A stretch of 64,000 nucleotides of DNA, from positions 248,001 to 312,000 of the forward strand of contig JAKCOZ010000009.1 in assembly GCA_022605955.1 (NCBI GenBank), in the 5' to 3' direction. Of the stretch, positions 48,046 through 60,081 are shown in pieces (the first letter of the stretch is position 1; each line of letters opens with the position of its first letter). The notes beneath the pieces are model-generated. The model had not been told where the DNA came from and did no database searches. It saw only the letters and a list, made by a program, of their open reading frames with translations. The position numbers were made by a program, and so were the translations under genes. The DNA comes from Rallus limicola. Lineage: Eukaryota; Chordata; Aves; Gruiformes; Rallidae.

Positions 48046-49178
48046 ATGGGGCCATATTTGGGGGCCCGCTAGGGAGGCAAACAGTGCTGCGACAGGTTGA
48101 TTCCAGGGTCTGTGTTTGATTCCATCTTGTGCTTACTGACATACACACAAAAAGGAGCCTCGAAGCGTCAGACACTGAGGGAAAAGCCATTATCTAACAA
48201 GACCGAGACAGAGACTTTGGATCTTGGTTGACTTTGTAATGAAAATTCCAAGTGGAAAAACGTAACAATTCTGATATCCCACCAAGGAAACCATGAGGAT
48301 AGTGAAAAAGGTGGTAGATATGAATTAAGGTGAAGCCATTTATTGAGAAAAAGCACACAGATTTTATACACTTCTTACTGCAAATGTAGCAATTAAATGA
48401 CTGCTAATTGGTTACACACACTGATCACACTAAGTTGATTGATTAGTAAATATAACAGGTTCTGATAAGCATATCTTATACCTAAGCACTATTAGATTCT
48501 CTTTGATGTCTAAAACTATCTGCACACCTGCTGTGACAACCATTTATCATGGCTGGTTCATAACATGTTCACTTACTCCTAAATACCTTCCCACAACTCC
48601 TTCTTGGTTTAGGGCAGCCTGTACCCCTGCTTTCAAGGCCATTGTGTTTTGTGAATGTGATTACAAAAGCCCTTCTGCATGAGTAACTTTCCTGTCTCGG
48701 GAGAACATGAGGGTACTGTCAAGGACAATCCCTCCTGTGAAGAGAGTCAGGTTGCTGGCAGGCCTGCTGCCTTCCCTGACATTCTGAGATTTCCTCATCC
48801 CTAGAGGGCTTTTCCCCAGGGGAGTGTGTCTATGCTGGCCTCATTAGCTGTTACTCCTCTCCTTCTACTCCCTGAGGAGCCTTGAACTGACTGTTCTGCT
48901 CTGCAGGGCAAGGGAGTTTTGGTGCCTGAAACCCATGAGAAGACAACTCCATGCAGAACCGTGCTGATCATTCAGCACCTTCCAGGACACTGAGCACACA
49001 TGAAGGCTCAGCCCAGGCCTATTCCACAACACATGGCTCCATGCCCTCCTGCCATCAGCCCATGGAAAACTTGACCACAGCAATACTGCTATGTTAGTAA
49101 AAGTTTCTTCAGCCTGTCCTTCACGTCAGTTTTGGAACAAGAACCCAACCTCCAGACACCATCACTGAGGAAACACTT
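48046..49178 (-). repeat. Inverted LTR-like fragment and flank (L2)
   Basis: Counterpart of 7619-8735. The LTR-like part lies at about 48565-48321 on the minus strand. Nothing is recognised in 48566-49178. Confidence 0.5.
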
Positions 49179-49184
49179 TTTATT
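49179..49184 (-). terminator. Polyadenylation signal of olfactory receptor, copy 2
   Basis: AATAAA on the minus strand about 165 bases after the stop codon of the second receptor copy. Confidence 0.55.
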
Positions 49185-49349
49185 GCAGAGAGGTGACAGG
49201 GGAGGCCAGCTGTAAATGTGCAAGATGTATGTACAAAGGCCTCTGCATCAGACAAGCTGGAGAAGTGTGGATTCTGACACTCCCGAATAGGCTTGCTTAT
49301 CATAGATAAAATACCCAGAGCACAGCAGGTTCCTGAGGCACAATGGGAA

Positions 49350-50483
49350 TCACTTGTGAAGAGAAATGCAGTTTATTGCTGCTGACAGAAAAATAATCAG
49401 TTTCTTCAGTGCGTCCTTAAGTTCTTTGTTCCTCATGCTGTAGATCAGGGGATTCAGGGCTGGAGGCACCACTGAGTACAGCACTGCAACCACCAAGTCC
49501 AGAGCTGAAGAAAACATGGAGGGGGGCTTCAGGTAGGCAAACATGGCAGTGACCAAAAACAGGGAGACCACAGCCATATGAGGAAGGCAAGTGGAAAATG
49601 CTTTGTGCCGCCCGTGCTTAGACGGGATTCTCAGCACAGTCCTGAATATCTGCACATAAGACACCACGATGAAAACAAAACACCCTGAAGATAAAGAAAA
49701 ACCAAAGAGCAGAAGCCCAGCTTTCCTGAGGTAAGAGCGTGAACAGGAGAGCTTGAGGATCTGGGGGATTTCCCAGAAGAACTGGTCCACAGCATTGCCT
49801 TGACAGACAGTTATAGAAAATGTGTTGGCAGTGTGCAGCACAGCATAGAGAAATGCACTTCCCCAGGCAGCTGCTGCCATTTTAACACAAGCTCTGCTAC
49901 CCAGGAGGGTTCCATAGTGTAGGGGTTCACAGATGGCTATATAGCGGTCATAGGCCATGATGGTGAGAAGACAATACTCCCCTACCATCAAGAACAGAAA
50001 GAAAAAGACCTGGGCAGCACATCCCGAGTAGGAGATGGCCCTGGAGTTCCAGAGGGAATTTACCATGGCTTTGGGGACATTGGTGGAGATTGATCCCAGG
50101 TCAAGGAGGGAGAGGTTGAGGAGGAAGAAGTACATGGGGGTGTGGAGGCGGTGGTCACAGGCTGCAGCAGTGATGATGAGGCCATTGCCCAGGAGGGCAG
50201 CCAGGTAGATGCCCAAGAAGAGCCAGAAGTGCAAAAGCTGCAATTCCCGCATGTCTGCGAATGCTAGGAGGAGGAACTCGGCGACTGAGCTGCCATTGGA
50301 CACTTGCTTTCCCTGAGCATGGGACACTGTGAAAAGAGAAGACAATGAAAAGTTAGCGTAGTCTTCTCTGAGCAAAATAATGCTTGTATGTTGTGTGCAA
50401 GAGGAACTCTGGCATGGGCTGGAGGGGGGTGCTGGGTAGTCTGGTGTTGGGCCCTTTCTGCTGTCAAGGGGGTGGTCCTCCAT
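49350..50483 (-). CDS. Olfactory receptor, OR14-like (start codon lost), copy 2
   Basis: Same 377-codon frame as copy 1 with no residue difference, including the GTG in place of the initiator (50303-50301), the acceptor just upstream and Trp at codon 237 (49775-49773). Both copies therefore inherited these changes. The frame has stayed open in both, but the duplication is so recent that this says little about selection. Confidence 0.85.
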   Translation of the reverse strand: MEDHPLDSRKGPTPDYPAPPSSPCQSSSCTQHTSIILLREDYANFSLSSLFTVSHAQGKQVSNGSSVAEFLLLAFADMRELQLLHFWLFLGIYLAALLGNGLIITAAACDHRLHTPMYFFLLNLSLLDLGSISTNVPKAMVNSLWNSRAISYSGCAAQVFFFLFLMVGEYCLLTIMAYDRYIAICEPLHYGTLLGSRACVKMAAAAWGSAFLYAVLHTANTFSITVCQGNAVDQFFWEIPQILKLSCSRSYLRKAGLLLFGFSLSSGCFVFIVVSYVQIFRTVLRIPSKHGRHKAFSTCLPHMAVVSLFLVTAMFAYLKPPSMFSSALDLVVAVLYSVVPPALNPLIYSMRNKELKDALKKLIIFLSAAINCISLHK

Positions 50484-50708
50484 CCCCTGCCCCTCCTGGA
50501 GCGGTTCCAGTTTCTTCTAGGAGGAGGTCATTCAGAAAAAGGAAAAGGGACGCAGAGCAGTGCAGGAGCCCTTCAAGGTTTGTGAACCATAAATCCCTCT
50601 GGGAGTGGCCAGAGCTGCTGGACAATGGTGCTAGCCCCAGGCCACCCTGTGCCTCTGGCCCTGGCCCTGGCCCTGGCCTGACTTTCCAGTGCCCTGGAGA
50701 CTGACTGG

Positions 50709-50869
50709 GGATGCCCCGTCCCACCACGTCTCCTTACAAAGTGTCCCGATCTCTCTGCAGTGGCATCAGATGTCAGAACTGGCTAAGCAGCACACTGAGG
50801 CCAAGAAGGTACTGACTGCGGACAGGAGTCCGCAGGGATGGGGGATCAACATGATTGTGGAGGAAAGCC
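50709..50869 (+). pseudogene. Stray exon D fragment (L2)
   Basis: Counterpart of 10278-10438, including the hairpin-making insertion at 50816-50835. Confidence 0.8.
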
Positions 50870-51056
50870 ACAATTTAATGGAACGTGAAGTGTACTATGA
50901 CTAGAAAACCTCCACCGGCTGAAAAGAATCTTCAGACATGTAATTGCTTCAGTTTTAATAGGTGTGTGTAGCCTATTTCCCAAATGAATTTGCTGTCTCT
51001 CTGCAATATCGCCAAACCCAAGAACTTAAAAAACACTAGTCAGCATCCAACGCTCT

Positions 51057-51594
51057 TGATAAAAGGAACTTCTTGTGAGGTTTTCCCTCTGGGGTCCCAC
51101 CCACGGCAGACAGTCCGTCACAAAGTTCTCCAACGTGACTCCTTTCCCACAGGGCTTCAGCTCTTCCCCAGCTGCCCCAGTGTGGGTCACTGCTATGGGT
51201 GCAGTCATCAATCACAATGAGTCTCAGTCCCAGTCCTCCATGGGGTCACAAGTCTCTCCCTGCCCCAGTAAACCTGCTTGTCACAAATCAGTCTCTTGCT
51301 CCTCTCTGTGTCCAGCCTTAGACACCTGTCGTGGCAATGACCTCACAAGGGAGGGAGGGATGGGGTGTCATGGACTTATAAGGTGTATCATGATGCTGAC
51401 CTAACCAAGGAGGGGTGCAACCTTGGCTGCACACCAAGTGCCCACCAAACCACCCCTCACACTGGATTGGACAGTGATGTTTGTGTCACTCTGATGTCAC
51501 AGTAGGTTTTGTGTCATAGGTGCCTATAAAAGAAGCACCTCCAAGAGGCAAGGGCGCATTTGGAGGGGAACCTGGCCTCAGTGCTGCTGGACAG
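51057..51594 (+). promoter_or_regulatory. L2-only tract with TATA and CRE-like motifs
   Basis: Found only here in the window. Bases 51075-51290 are a diverged relative of the LTR-type repeat at 14440-14700. Further on, TGATGTCA (51492-51499, CRE-like) and CTATAAAAG with TATAAAA at 51525-51531 are spaced as in a core promoter pointing towards gene copy 5. It may be a retroelement promoter or the original promoter of the coiled-coil gene. No first exon could be defined. Confidence 0.4.
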
Positions 51595-52046
51595 GAGCAC
51601 TGATTAGAGGGCTGGAGCACCTTCCCTACGAGGAGAGGCTGAGGGAGCTGAGCTTGTTCAGCCTGGAGAAGAGAAGGCTGCGGGGGAACCTCATTGCAGC
51701 CTGAAGGGAGCAGAGAGACAGGAGGGGATTCAGCTTTTTTAAAAAAGGGTACACAGTGGCAGGGCAAGGGGGATGGGTTAAAACTAAAGGAAGGAAAGTT
51801 TAAATTAGAGGTTAGGGGGAAGTTTTTTACAGAGAGAGTGGTAAAGGGCTGGAAGGGGCTGCCCAGAGAGGGGATGGGTGACCCATCCCTGGGGGTGTTC
51901 AGGGCCAGGTTGGATGGGGCCCTGGGTAACCTCGTGTAGCTCCAGGCCTGGAGGTTGGTGTCCCTGCCTGTGGCAGGGGGGTTGGAGCTCTGTGATCCTT
52001 GGGGTCCCTTCAACCCATGCCAATCTATGATTTTGTGATTCTATCA
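51595..52046 (+). mobile_element. CR1 LINE, 3' end fragment
   Basis: Strong match in order and wording to the 3' end of chicken repeat 1: GCTGGAGCACCTTCC, TTCAGCCTGGAGAAGAGAAG, a TTTTTTACAGAGAGAGTGGT section, CCATCCCTGGGGGTGTTCA and the terminal TGATTCTAT. It is 5'-truncated like most CR1 copies and encodes no protein. It is a good marker of sauropsid, most likely bird, DNA. Confidence 0.93.
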
Positions 52047-52162
52047 TCCGCCTGGCTGCATCTTGTCTGTGAGAGAGGGTGGGCATCCCTGTGCTTGGGG
52101 AGTGTCAGGTGCCAGACTGTGCCCACAGTCATGCACTCACACCCCACCGGCTCCCCTCACAG

Positions 52163-54499
52163 CCATACAGGAGGAGGTGGTGAAGGAAGCCATGCATGAG
52201 GAAGCGATGAAGGAACAGCTCCGCAGGCTCCGCGAGCGCCTGGAGCGGTCTGCTGCGGAGTCACGAAGGCACAGGGAGCTGCTGCAGACTCTGGTAGGTG
52301 TGGAGTTTTCCACTTGTCCTCAGAGGCTGGGAAGGAGAGCCTGGCCCCTGAGCCCCCCTATTCCCACGCAGCGAAAGGAGCAGGAGGAGATGCAGGGTGC
52401 AATGGAGCAGCATCGCGCAGAGGTCAGTGTCCCCTCCTCTGTCAGCCTCACGCAGCAGTGCTGGCCAGGTCTCCCTCAGGGGCTCAGTCCTTGTGTCTGG
52501 TGCCTCTTCCCAGAACCGCCTCACAGTGAGCGCTCTGGAGTGCAGCCGCCAGCAGCTCCAGCAGCTGAAGGGATGGATGGCCCAGGTGCAGGTGAGTTCA
52601 CTGAATCAGACAGGTTGAGGGTGGAGGGCACCTCTGGAGATCATTTTCTGCAGTGCCCCTGCTGCAGCAGAGTCGCTGGGAGCCAGTTGCTCAGGACCAT
52701 GTCCAGATGTGGACCACATCCAGAGTGTGCTTTGGGGGTCCCTTGGTCTGCCCACCGGGCTGGCAGCCCTGGGAAGGAGGGGATGCGAGGGCAAGGATGC
52801 CCCGTCCCACCACGTCTCCTTACAAAGTGTCCCGATCTCTCTGCAGTGGCATCAGATGTCAGAACTGGCTAAGGAGCACACTGAGGCCAAGAAGGTACTG
52901 ACTGCGGACAGGAGGGATGGGGGATCAACATGTTTGTGGAGGAAAGCCCCCACAGAGCGAATATGAGATAGACTCTTGAGCGGGTCCTTTGCTTTTCCAG
53001 CTCCTCAAGGACAAGATGCAGGACCTCTTAGAGAGAGAGGAGCGCCTCCGAGACCAACCAGCTTGGTGAGTGGACATGGGGCCCTGACCAAAACCTGGTA
53101 CCATAGGCTGTGGGGTGCTGAGCAGCTTCAGGCAGACCTCTGCCACTTGCAGACATCTTTCTGGCTCCTGTCTGCCGCTCCAGTCTGCTCTGGAGAGCCG
53201 CTGGGCTGTTGCCATTCACACTATGCTACTCCCTCCAACCCTGCCTGAGTAACAGTGTTAAACACCAGCCAAGCAAGCTGCCAGCAAAGGCTTGTGGCTT
53301 TTTTGTGTGTTTTTAAATCGGTTGGAAGCAGCAGCACTGAGGGGAGGTACTGACAGGCTGACTCCTGTCCTTACCTCTGCCGTCAGAGTGGTTCCAAAGA
53401 ATGCTTCTCAATCCAGTGATAGGTGCTTTATCCATATAAATATATATGTATCTATATATATCAACAGCAGCACAAAACATCTCTGAGGCCCTCGGGAAAG
53501 CATCTCTGCTGAATGCTAAGCAGTTTGCCGGTGTTGCTCAGTACCCCCAGGCCTGGGATGGGGAGTGGGTCTGTGCCGTGCTGGGATGTGGGGGTGGCTG
53601 GTGCCAGCCCCAGCAGAGGTGGGGCAGCACCCTGGCTCCCTGTCATCCACCTGGGGGGGTTTCATGTCAGCTGAGATCTCTTCTCACAGCCCAGAACCCC
53701 ATGATTACCCTAGCAGGAAGAAGAAGGCAAAGACAGATGAAGCAGAGGGGTCGCTGCTGCAAGAGATGGTGGCTGTGCAGCTGGTAGGACAGATCCCACC
53801 ACTGTGGGCCTTGCCGGGGGGGAAGGGTCTGCACTGTGCCCGGAGGACACGAGGGCACTGGTCTCAGCGGGGATGAGGGAGCAGGACTGAGTGTCCAACC
53901 CTCGTCCCCCTGGCACACCCCAACACGTGTCCCTGCTGTGCCTTGGTCTGTAGGAGAAGCAGCTGGCATCCAGGAGGCACATCATCACTTCTTGGCTGTG
54001 GTGAGTTGCTTGAGGGGGCTTGGGGTGCTGGGACTCTTCCACAGGCAGTGGGATGCCTGTGCCAGTGGTCCCAAGGGCATTAGGCAGCTTTGGACTTGTC
54101 TGAGAGGAAATGTTACAGTATTGCTGTTCTTCCTTGCTTGGGGGACACACACATGGGGCCATATTTGGGGGCCCACTGGGGAGGCGAACAGTGGAGCTGA
54201 GAGAGATGCACAGGCCTCTCACTCCAGCCGAGTGGTGGGAGTTGTGCCCGGCACGGTGCAAGGTCCCACCGAGTGGCTTTCAAAGAGGGTGTCTGCAAAG
54301 AGCTAAGGCAAGTTTGCCCCCTGCTCTCCTAATCCCTCTCCTGTCCTCCCCCTCCAGGAGATTTCTTCTGTTGCTCGGCTTTCTCCAGATCATCCTCCTC
54401 ACTGTGGGCCTACTGGAGAGCGACATCCTGCAGTGGGGCCTACCACCAAAGATGGCAGCTGCCCTTGGGGGCCACCCAGCAAGGCCCTATTTCTTCTGA
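52163..54499 (+). CDS. Coiled-coil gene, copy 5
   Basis: Exons A 52163-52293, B 52372-52422, C 52514-52591, D 52847-52894, E 53001-53065, F 53690-53783, G 53954-54000, H 54358-54499. First ATG 52192. Compared with copy 1 it has Ala56 to Val, Phe167 to Leu and Ala169 to Gly, the last two inside the membrane span. The start of exon H and its acceptor side resemble the second exon H' rather than other H copies. It lies behind the CR1/TATA tract instead of a head block, so it is the best candidate for the least rearranged copy. Poly(A) signal 54640-54645. Confidence 0.67.
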
Positions 54500-54645
54500 A
54501 ACAAAAGGAGAAACGGAACAACATGGCAGCCCGGGGGAGCACGAGGGGAATGGGGGAAGCAGCACTAACAACATGTTTAACAGAACTCATTTTAATCACT
54601 AACCAATTAGCAGTTTTTTAGGTTGCCACGTTTGCAGTCAATAAA

Positions 54646-56234
54646 TGGCTTCACTTAAAATTCATATCGAATTGCGTGTTGCCCATCACGGATCTCTGCA
54701 CTACCCCAGGTGCTCACCAAAGCTGCTCCATCACTCCCCCTCCTCAGCTGCATGGGAGAGAGGAGATGCAACAAAAGGTTCATCACACATTGACTTGGCT
54801 GCTCCTCACAGTCTCCCCGTGCTCCAGCATTGGGTCCCACCCACAGGAGACAGTCCTCCGTGAACCCCTCCAACATGAGCCCTTCCCGTGTAGCTTCACA
54901 TCATCACCAACTGCCCCAGGTGGGTCACTTGAATGGGATGCAGCCCTTCAGCCACAGACTGCTCCAGCCTGGGTCCTCCACAGCCCTGCCAGCAAACCTG
55001 CGCCAGCACAGGCTCCCTGTGAGGTCACTACCACCTTCAGCGTCTGCACATGCTCGAGCATGGGGACGTCTACAGGCTGCAGGTAGAATCAGTGTTCCAC
55101 ATCATTCAGCATGGGCTGTGTGGGAACAGCCTCAGTCATCATGGGCTGCGGGGAAATCTCTGCTGCGGGGCTTGGAGGACCTTCTCCCCTTACTTCACTG
55201 ACCTTGTAGTCTGCACAGTTCCTTACAGTTTCTTGCTCCATTCTCTGGCAGAAAAAAAGATGCTGCTAATTTTTATTTTCCTACTTAAAAATATTGTCAC
55301 AGAGCTGCTATTCACAGTGCTCTGCTCCACATGGCCAATCCATTTTTAATACCTCCCTGCCATATGGCAATGCTGCTGACTGGTTCTCCAGTTCTAGCAG
55401 CCATTTTCTGTGGCACATGGCCCTCTCTCTGTAGCCAACTATGCAAAACTGCAACACTTACCAAAGCCAAAGATAGAGCTCTGGGAAATATGTGGGAGTG
55501 AGACTGCCAAGGGGCTTTGCTCTTGGCTCTCCCTGAGGAATGGCCACGGCAGGAGCAGCACCTGAGCTTCCGCACCTGAGTGGGAGGCCCAGGCTGCTGG
55601 CTGGGGAACACCCTCTGCTCTCCTCTTTGCTTGCCCCCCCCCTTGGACATCCCATTTCAACCCTTCCCATCCACAGCGGAAACATGTAGTACGTACATGG
55701 GGAAGATGCACTTGCTCAGCAAAAGACTCCACAGGGAAACAAGGGCAAATGCCCAATGGCTGAAGACCGACCCTGAGTAAAGAAACCAGAGATGCTGCCC
55801 TCCCAGGCGCTGGGAGCCCATGCCTGTGGGCCCCTGGAGCCTTACTATGCTTCCCTTCTTTATTCCAGTGCTGGGGAACATGGGGAATGGCTTCACCAAA
55901 GATGTGCTCACCCACAGGGACACAGCACAACACATTTATACAGTTTATTATCACAGTCATTGTTCAAAGTTGCATAGAATGCTGGCTTCTTAATTTGACC
56001 TCTGCTACTGGCTTTCAAGAGCTTCACTTTATCTATATTCTTATTCTATAAAAAACATCGGTTAACTTTGCTGATTGTTTTCTGCTAGTCAAGCAGAATA
56101 AATCTTTGAAAGTGGAAATAATTTGTGGCCGTAGCATTACTCATTTAAGTTCTATGTGACTTTTATGGGAGCAATAGTTTTCACAGAATTTAAACCAAAC
56201 TCTTACACTCACACCCCACCGGCTCCCCTCACAG
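54646..56234 (-). repeat. LTR-type repeat spacer (L2)
   Basis: As 14261-15842 but more diverged: it lacks about 20 bases near 54800, and the block around 55840-55890 differs by several bases. This is consistent with L2 standing apart from the S units. Confidence 0.5.
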
Positions 56235-56362
56235 CCATACAGGAGGAGGTGGTGAAGGAAGCCATGCATGAGGAAGCGATGAAGGAACAGCTCCGCAGGC
56301 TCCGCGAGCGCCTGGAGCGGTCTGCTGCGGAGTCACGAAGGCACAGGGAGCTGCTGCAGACT
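56235..56362 (+). pseudogene. Exon A copy fused to LTR sequence (L2)
   Basis: Equivalent of 15843-15970 with the same junction, showing that the fusion is older than the split of long and short units. Confidence 0.75.
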
Positions 56363-57165
56363 CATTTTAATCACTAACCAATCAGGGGGGTTGTAAACAG
56401 TGTATGTAACCAATTTGCAGTTTTTTAGGTTGCCACGTTTGCAGTCCCTCAATAAATGGCTTCACTTAAAATTCATATCGAATTGCGTGTTGCCCATCGC
56501 CGATCTCTGCACTACCCCAGGTGCTCACCAAAGCTGCTCCATCACTCCCCCTCCTCAGCTGCATGGGTGCCCTTGAGGGCCACCCAGCAAGGCCCTATTT
56601 CTTCTGAAACAAAAGGAGAAATGGAACAACATGGCAGCCCGGGGGAGGACGAGGGGAATGGGGGAAGGAGCACTAACAATATGTTTATCAGAACTCGTTA
56701 TAATCACTAACCAATCAGTGGGTTACTGACCCTGAGCAAAGAAACCAGAGAAGAGTTAGGCCTGTCTCCTGATGTGTCTTCTCTCAGATGCCCAGCCATG
56801 TGTGTTTCAGTTCCCTGCAGGGAGGTGGGGGCTAAGCCCTACGCACTTCTTCCTGGGGCAAACAGCAGGGCTGTCTGCACTTCTCCTGACACTTGGGGCC
56901 TTTGGCCAGAGCTCTGGCACAGTGCAGCTCTCCCAGTTCCCCCTTACAGCTAACAGCTAACCTGTCCACACACAGGTTTCTGTGGACAGGGGACGACAAA
57001 AGCCAGTTGCCCACAGTCCCCTTCCTGCCAGAGTTGAGGCAGGACTGCTTCCAGGGGTGCCCCCTTCTCCTTTCCCATTGCTTTGCTTTACAGGCCTGCA
57101 GTGGGAGAAGAGGAAGCAAGTTTGCCCCCTGCTCTCCTAATCCCTCTCCTGTCCTCCCCCTCCAG

Positions 57166-57307
57166 GAGATTTCTTCTGTTGCTCGCCTTTCTGCAGATCA
57201 TCCTCCTCACTGTGGCCCTACTGGAGAGCGACATCCTTCAGTGGGGCCTACCACCAAAGATGGCAGTTGCCCTTGGGGGTCACCCAGCAAGGCCCTATTT
57301 CTTCTGA
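57166..57307 (+). pseudogene. Second membrane-span exon H' (L2)
   Basis: As 16774-16915, but it keeps GAGAGCGAC (Ser) as in exon H where the other H' copies read GAGAGGGAC (Arg), again the less derived state. Bases 56363-57165 and 57308-57969 hold the repeat blocks described for L1. Confidence 0.6.
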
Positions 57308-59758
57308 AGCAAAAGGAGAAACAAAACAACATGGCAGTCCCCTTGGTGCCAGAGTTGAGGCAGGAGTAGACTGAGCGGAGGCCCTTGCCAGATGATGGCC
57401 CCGTTGCAGCGGCAGCGAAAGAGGGCGGCACACTGGACTGCTTCCAGGGGTGCCCCCTTCTCCTTTTCCATTGCTTTGCTTTACAGGCCTGCAGTGGGAG
57501 AAGAGGAAGCAAGCTGGCAGCAGCAGTCCCCTGCCTGGGGAAGACCATGCCAGCACTACAGCCCAGTTCTCAGCCTGTCACTCCCCTGGGATCAACCTGC
57601 CACTCGCCAGTCACCTCTCGGTGGCCATTCTGGAAAGAGGCACAAAACCTCCCTGTGCAGCACGGCTGAATTCGGAGCCCTGCCGCACAAGGCTCCTGCT
57701 TCCCCAAAAGGTCGCTCCATGCGAAGAAGCTCGGCCCGGCAGCCCAGCGACGACTCAGCTCGGCTCTGTGAAGAGCCTGCCCCTTCCTCCGTTCCATTCC
57801 GGCTCCTTGCTTCTTCCGCCCGGCGCAGTCCTGCTCCGCAGCTGCCCTGGTGCCCGTGCCCCGGGGGTCAGTTCCTGAGGGTCGGTTCCTGAGGCACAAT
57901 GGGAATGTGTTTTAGAAACTATGGAGTAAAATGTAAAGACAATGTGCAGAAGAAAAGGTAAAAAGCTCACTTAGAGGAAGACATCCAGCCTTCATCCCTG
58001 AAGACCACCAGAAGACCCCCTGAGTGTCACTGACCATGCTCTATCTGTGAGGAGTTAATGTAAATGACTTCCTGGAAGTAATTTGCATAACCCTGCCTTT
58101 TCATGAACATGTATAATCAATCTGTATAAATATGAGAAATTTGTCTTTAAATGGCACACACAATCCCCTGTGTCCCCAGCACTGCAGGAAAGAATACCTG
58201 CTTAATAGTCACCAGGGCTAGTGAGTTTTGATTCTGGCTTTTCGAGGCTTCAACAAACACAAGACACTGACAGAAAACACACTGGTTTTCCTCTCTGGAA
58301 AGCTGACCTTCACATCAACTTCTCCCTGTTAAAAATTATTTAGAACTAATTGTGGCCTTCTAAAAAAATCTCTTCAGCACCTCCTTCCATGCAGTTAGCC
58401 AGCAAATGCAATTGTTCTGAATCCTTCTAGTCAAGCTCTTAAGCAGCAGGGTAGTATGGAAGAATGGCTATCATGGCATTCTTCCTTCTTTCTCCTAAGT
58501 AAAACCACTGGATTCATTTTATCTTAATTATCGTAAAACTGCTAGGAATATTGTTGAGAAAAGACTAATTGCTCTACAAAGAAGCTTCTCCATTAAGGAA
58601 AATAAAAGCTCTGAGACTTCACAAACTACAGGGAAGCAGGCAATGTGGACAAGCCATACGCTTTCAGGTACACAAATTGCATAAGCTCTAATCCAGTTAA
58701 ACCCAAACAAAACCAGAAGAAAAACCAAAAGCCCACGCTAACCCCACCCCCCAGTAAAACCACCCACCCAACACCTAAGCTGAGCAAAACCAGGAAAAAA
58801 AAAGAAGAAAAAACATGACTTACCAAGCCTCTTTGCTCCTTTTCTGAAAGGAGCCTGAACTAGCAAGAACGACAGCACATTTTAATCCTGAACTGGGCTC
58901 GCTCTCTCGTCCTTCTCTTCCCACTTCCTCCTCCCACTCACCAGCTTCTCTCCAGACCAACAGGCACAAACACTGACCCAGACCACGATAGGTCCAGTCC
59001 AGATAAAGGCGCCGGCATCCCCAGCCCCGGGGTTACGCGTGACCTTCTCACGGGGAACACCAGCTCCTCAGCTCTCGCCTTCAGCAGGGAAAGAAGAGAA
59101 AAAACGAACCTGACAGTTTACCTCCACATGCTATTAGCACGGTACTACTTTTTATAAAAAGCAGGTCACCATGAGTGGCCAGTGTATAAATGAAATAGCA
59201 AGAAGTGACCTCTGAATGGAACCCTGACCCGTAAGACTATTCCGCAGTTAATACTGTTTTGTAAAAGGAAAGGAAAATGGGACGAGGTCCCCTACCTGGA
59301 TTTACTCTTTTACTCTAGAGAAAAATCAGAGTGAATAGAGAACGCAAACCCATTAACCAAGAAATGTCTCTTACGATCAACGACAAAAAGCTTCAAGGAC
59401 CTTGCTCTGCAGGTACAGCTTCCAAAACATGCTGGAAGCATTTGGCATTAAAAGGAATTGACAGAATTAGATATCGCTACCACTCCCCCGATAATCCCTG
59501 CTGTACCTTCCTCTGAGCAAGCAAGATTTCAAATAAGCTAAAACCAGGGGGCGAGAAAAAACAAGAAAAAGAAGAAGAAAAGAAAAGAAACAGGTTACAT
59601 TTCTGGTGGATACATGAGCAACGTTCTCAGTTTCCAATAAACAAAAGGGAAAATTGGAATTACAACGGCAAGTATAAGGGGAACCACAGGAAAAGGGGAA
59701 AACTGGCCCTTCTTACAACCCTGGAATTCGCAATTTGGAAGAAATAAAAAGAACCCCA

Positions 59759-60081
59759 TGCAAGAACTGAGCCCATCAGGGCCAGAAAAGAAAAATTAAA
59801 GAAACCCGCAAGCCGCAGAAACCACTACAACCCAATTAAAAATAAAATAAAATAAAAAAACCCCACACAGGAAAAAAAAAAAAACCAAAACAACTAAATG
59901 CCACAAAAACCACAGCAGGAGCCCCAAGCCCTCCTCTGCCAAAACAACCCCACGAGCCACAAAACACACAAGCCGACAGGAAAGAGAGACGCAAACCCCA
60001 CACGCACCCCCCGCAGCCCCAAAAACACGCCAGCCCCAAACAACTCAACCCCACCACGAGGCTGCCGTGCGCTGCGCCACA
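59759..60081. repeat. A/C-rich, G-poor tract (L3)
   Basis: Counterpart of 1790-2112. No gene. Confidence 0.7.

Larger units (their letters stand above)
40487..57969. repeat. Long array unit L2 (17.5 kb)
   Basis: Head 40487-42275, cassette 42276-51056, an L2-only tract with a CR1 element (51057-52140), then the gene section. Unlike L1 there is no second head before the gene, so the gene keeps a different and probably older upstream flank. Confidence 0.93.

Noticed and set aside
52063..52872. 269-codon frame joining the CR1 end to exon A in L2
   Set aside because: The upstream part reads through LINE sequence and the AG acceptor before exon A is intact, so the join is chance.
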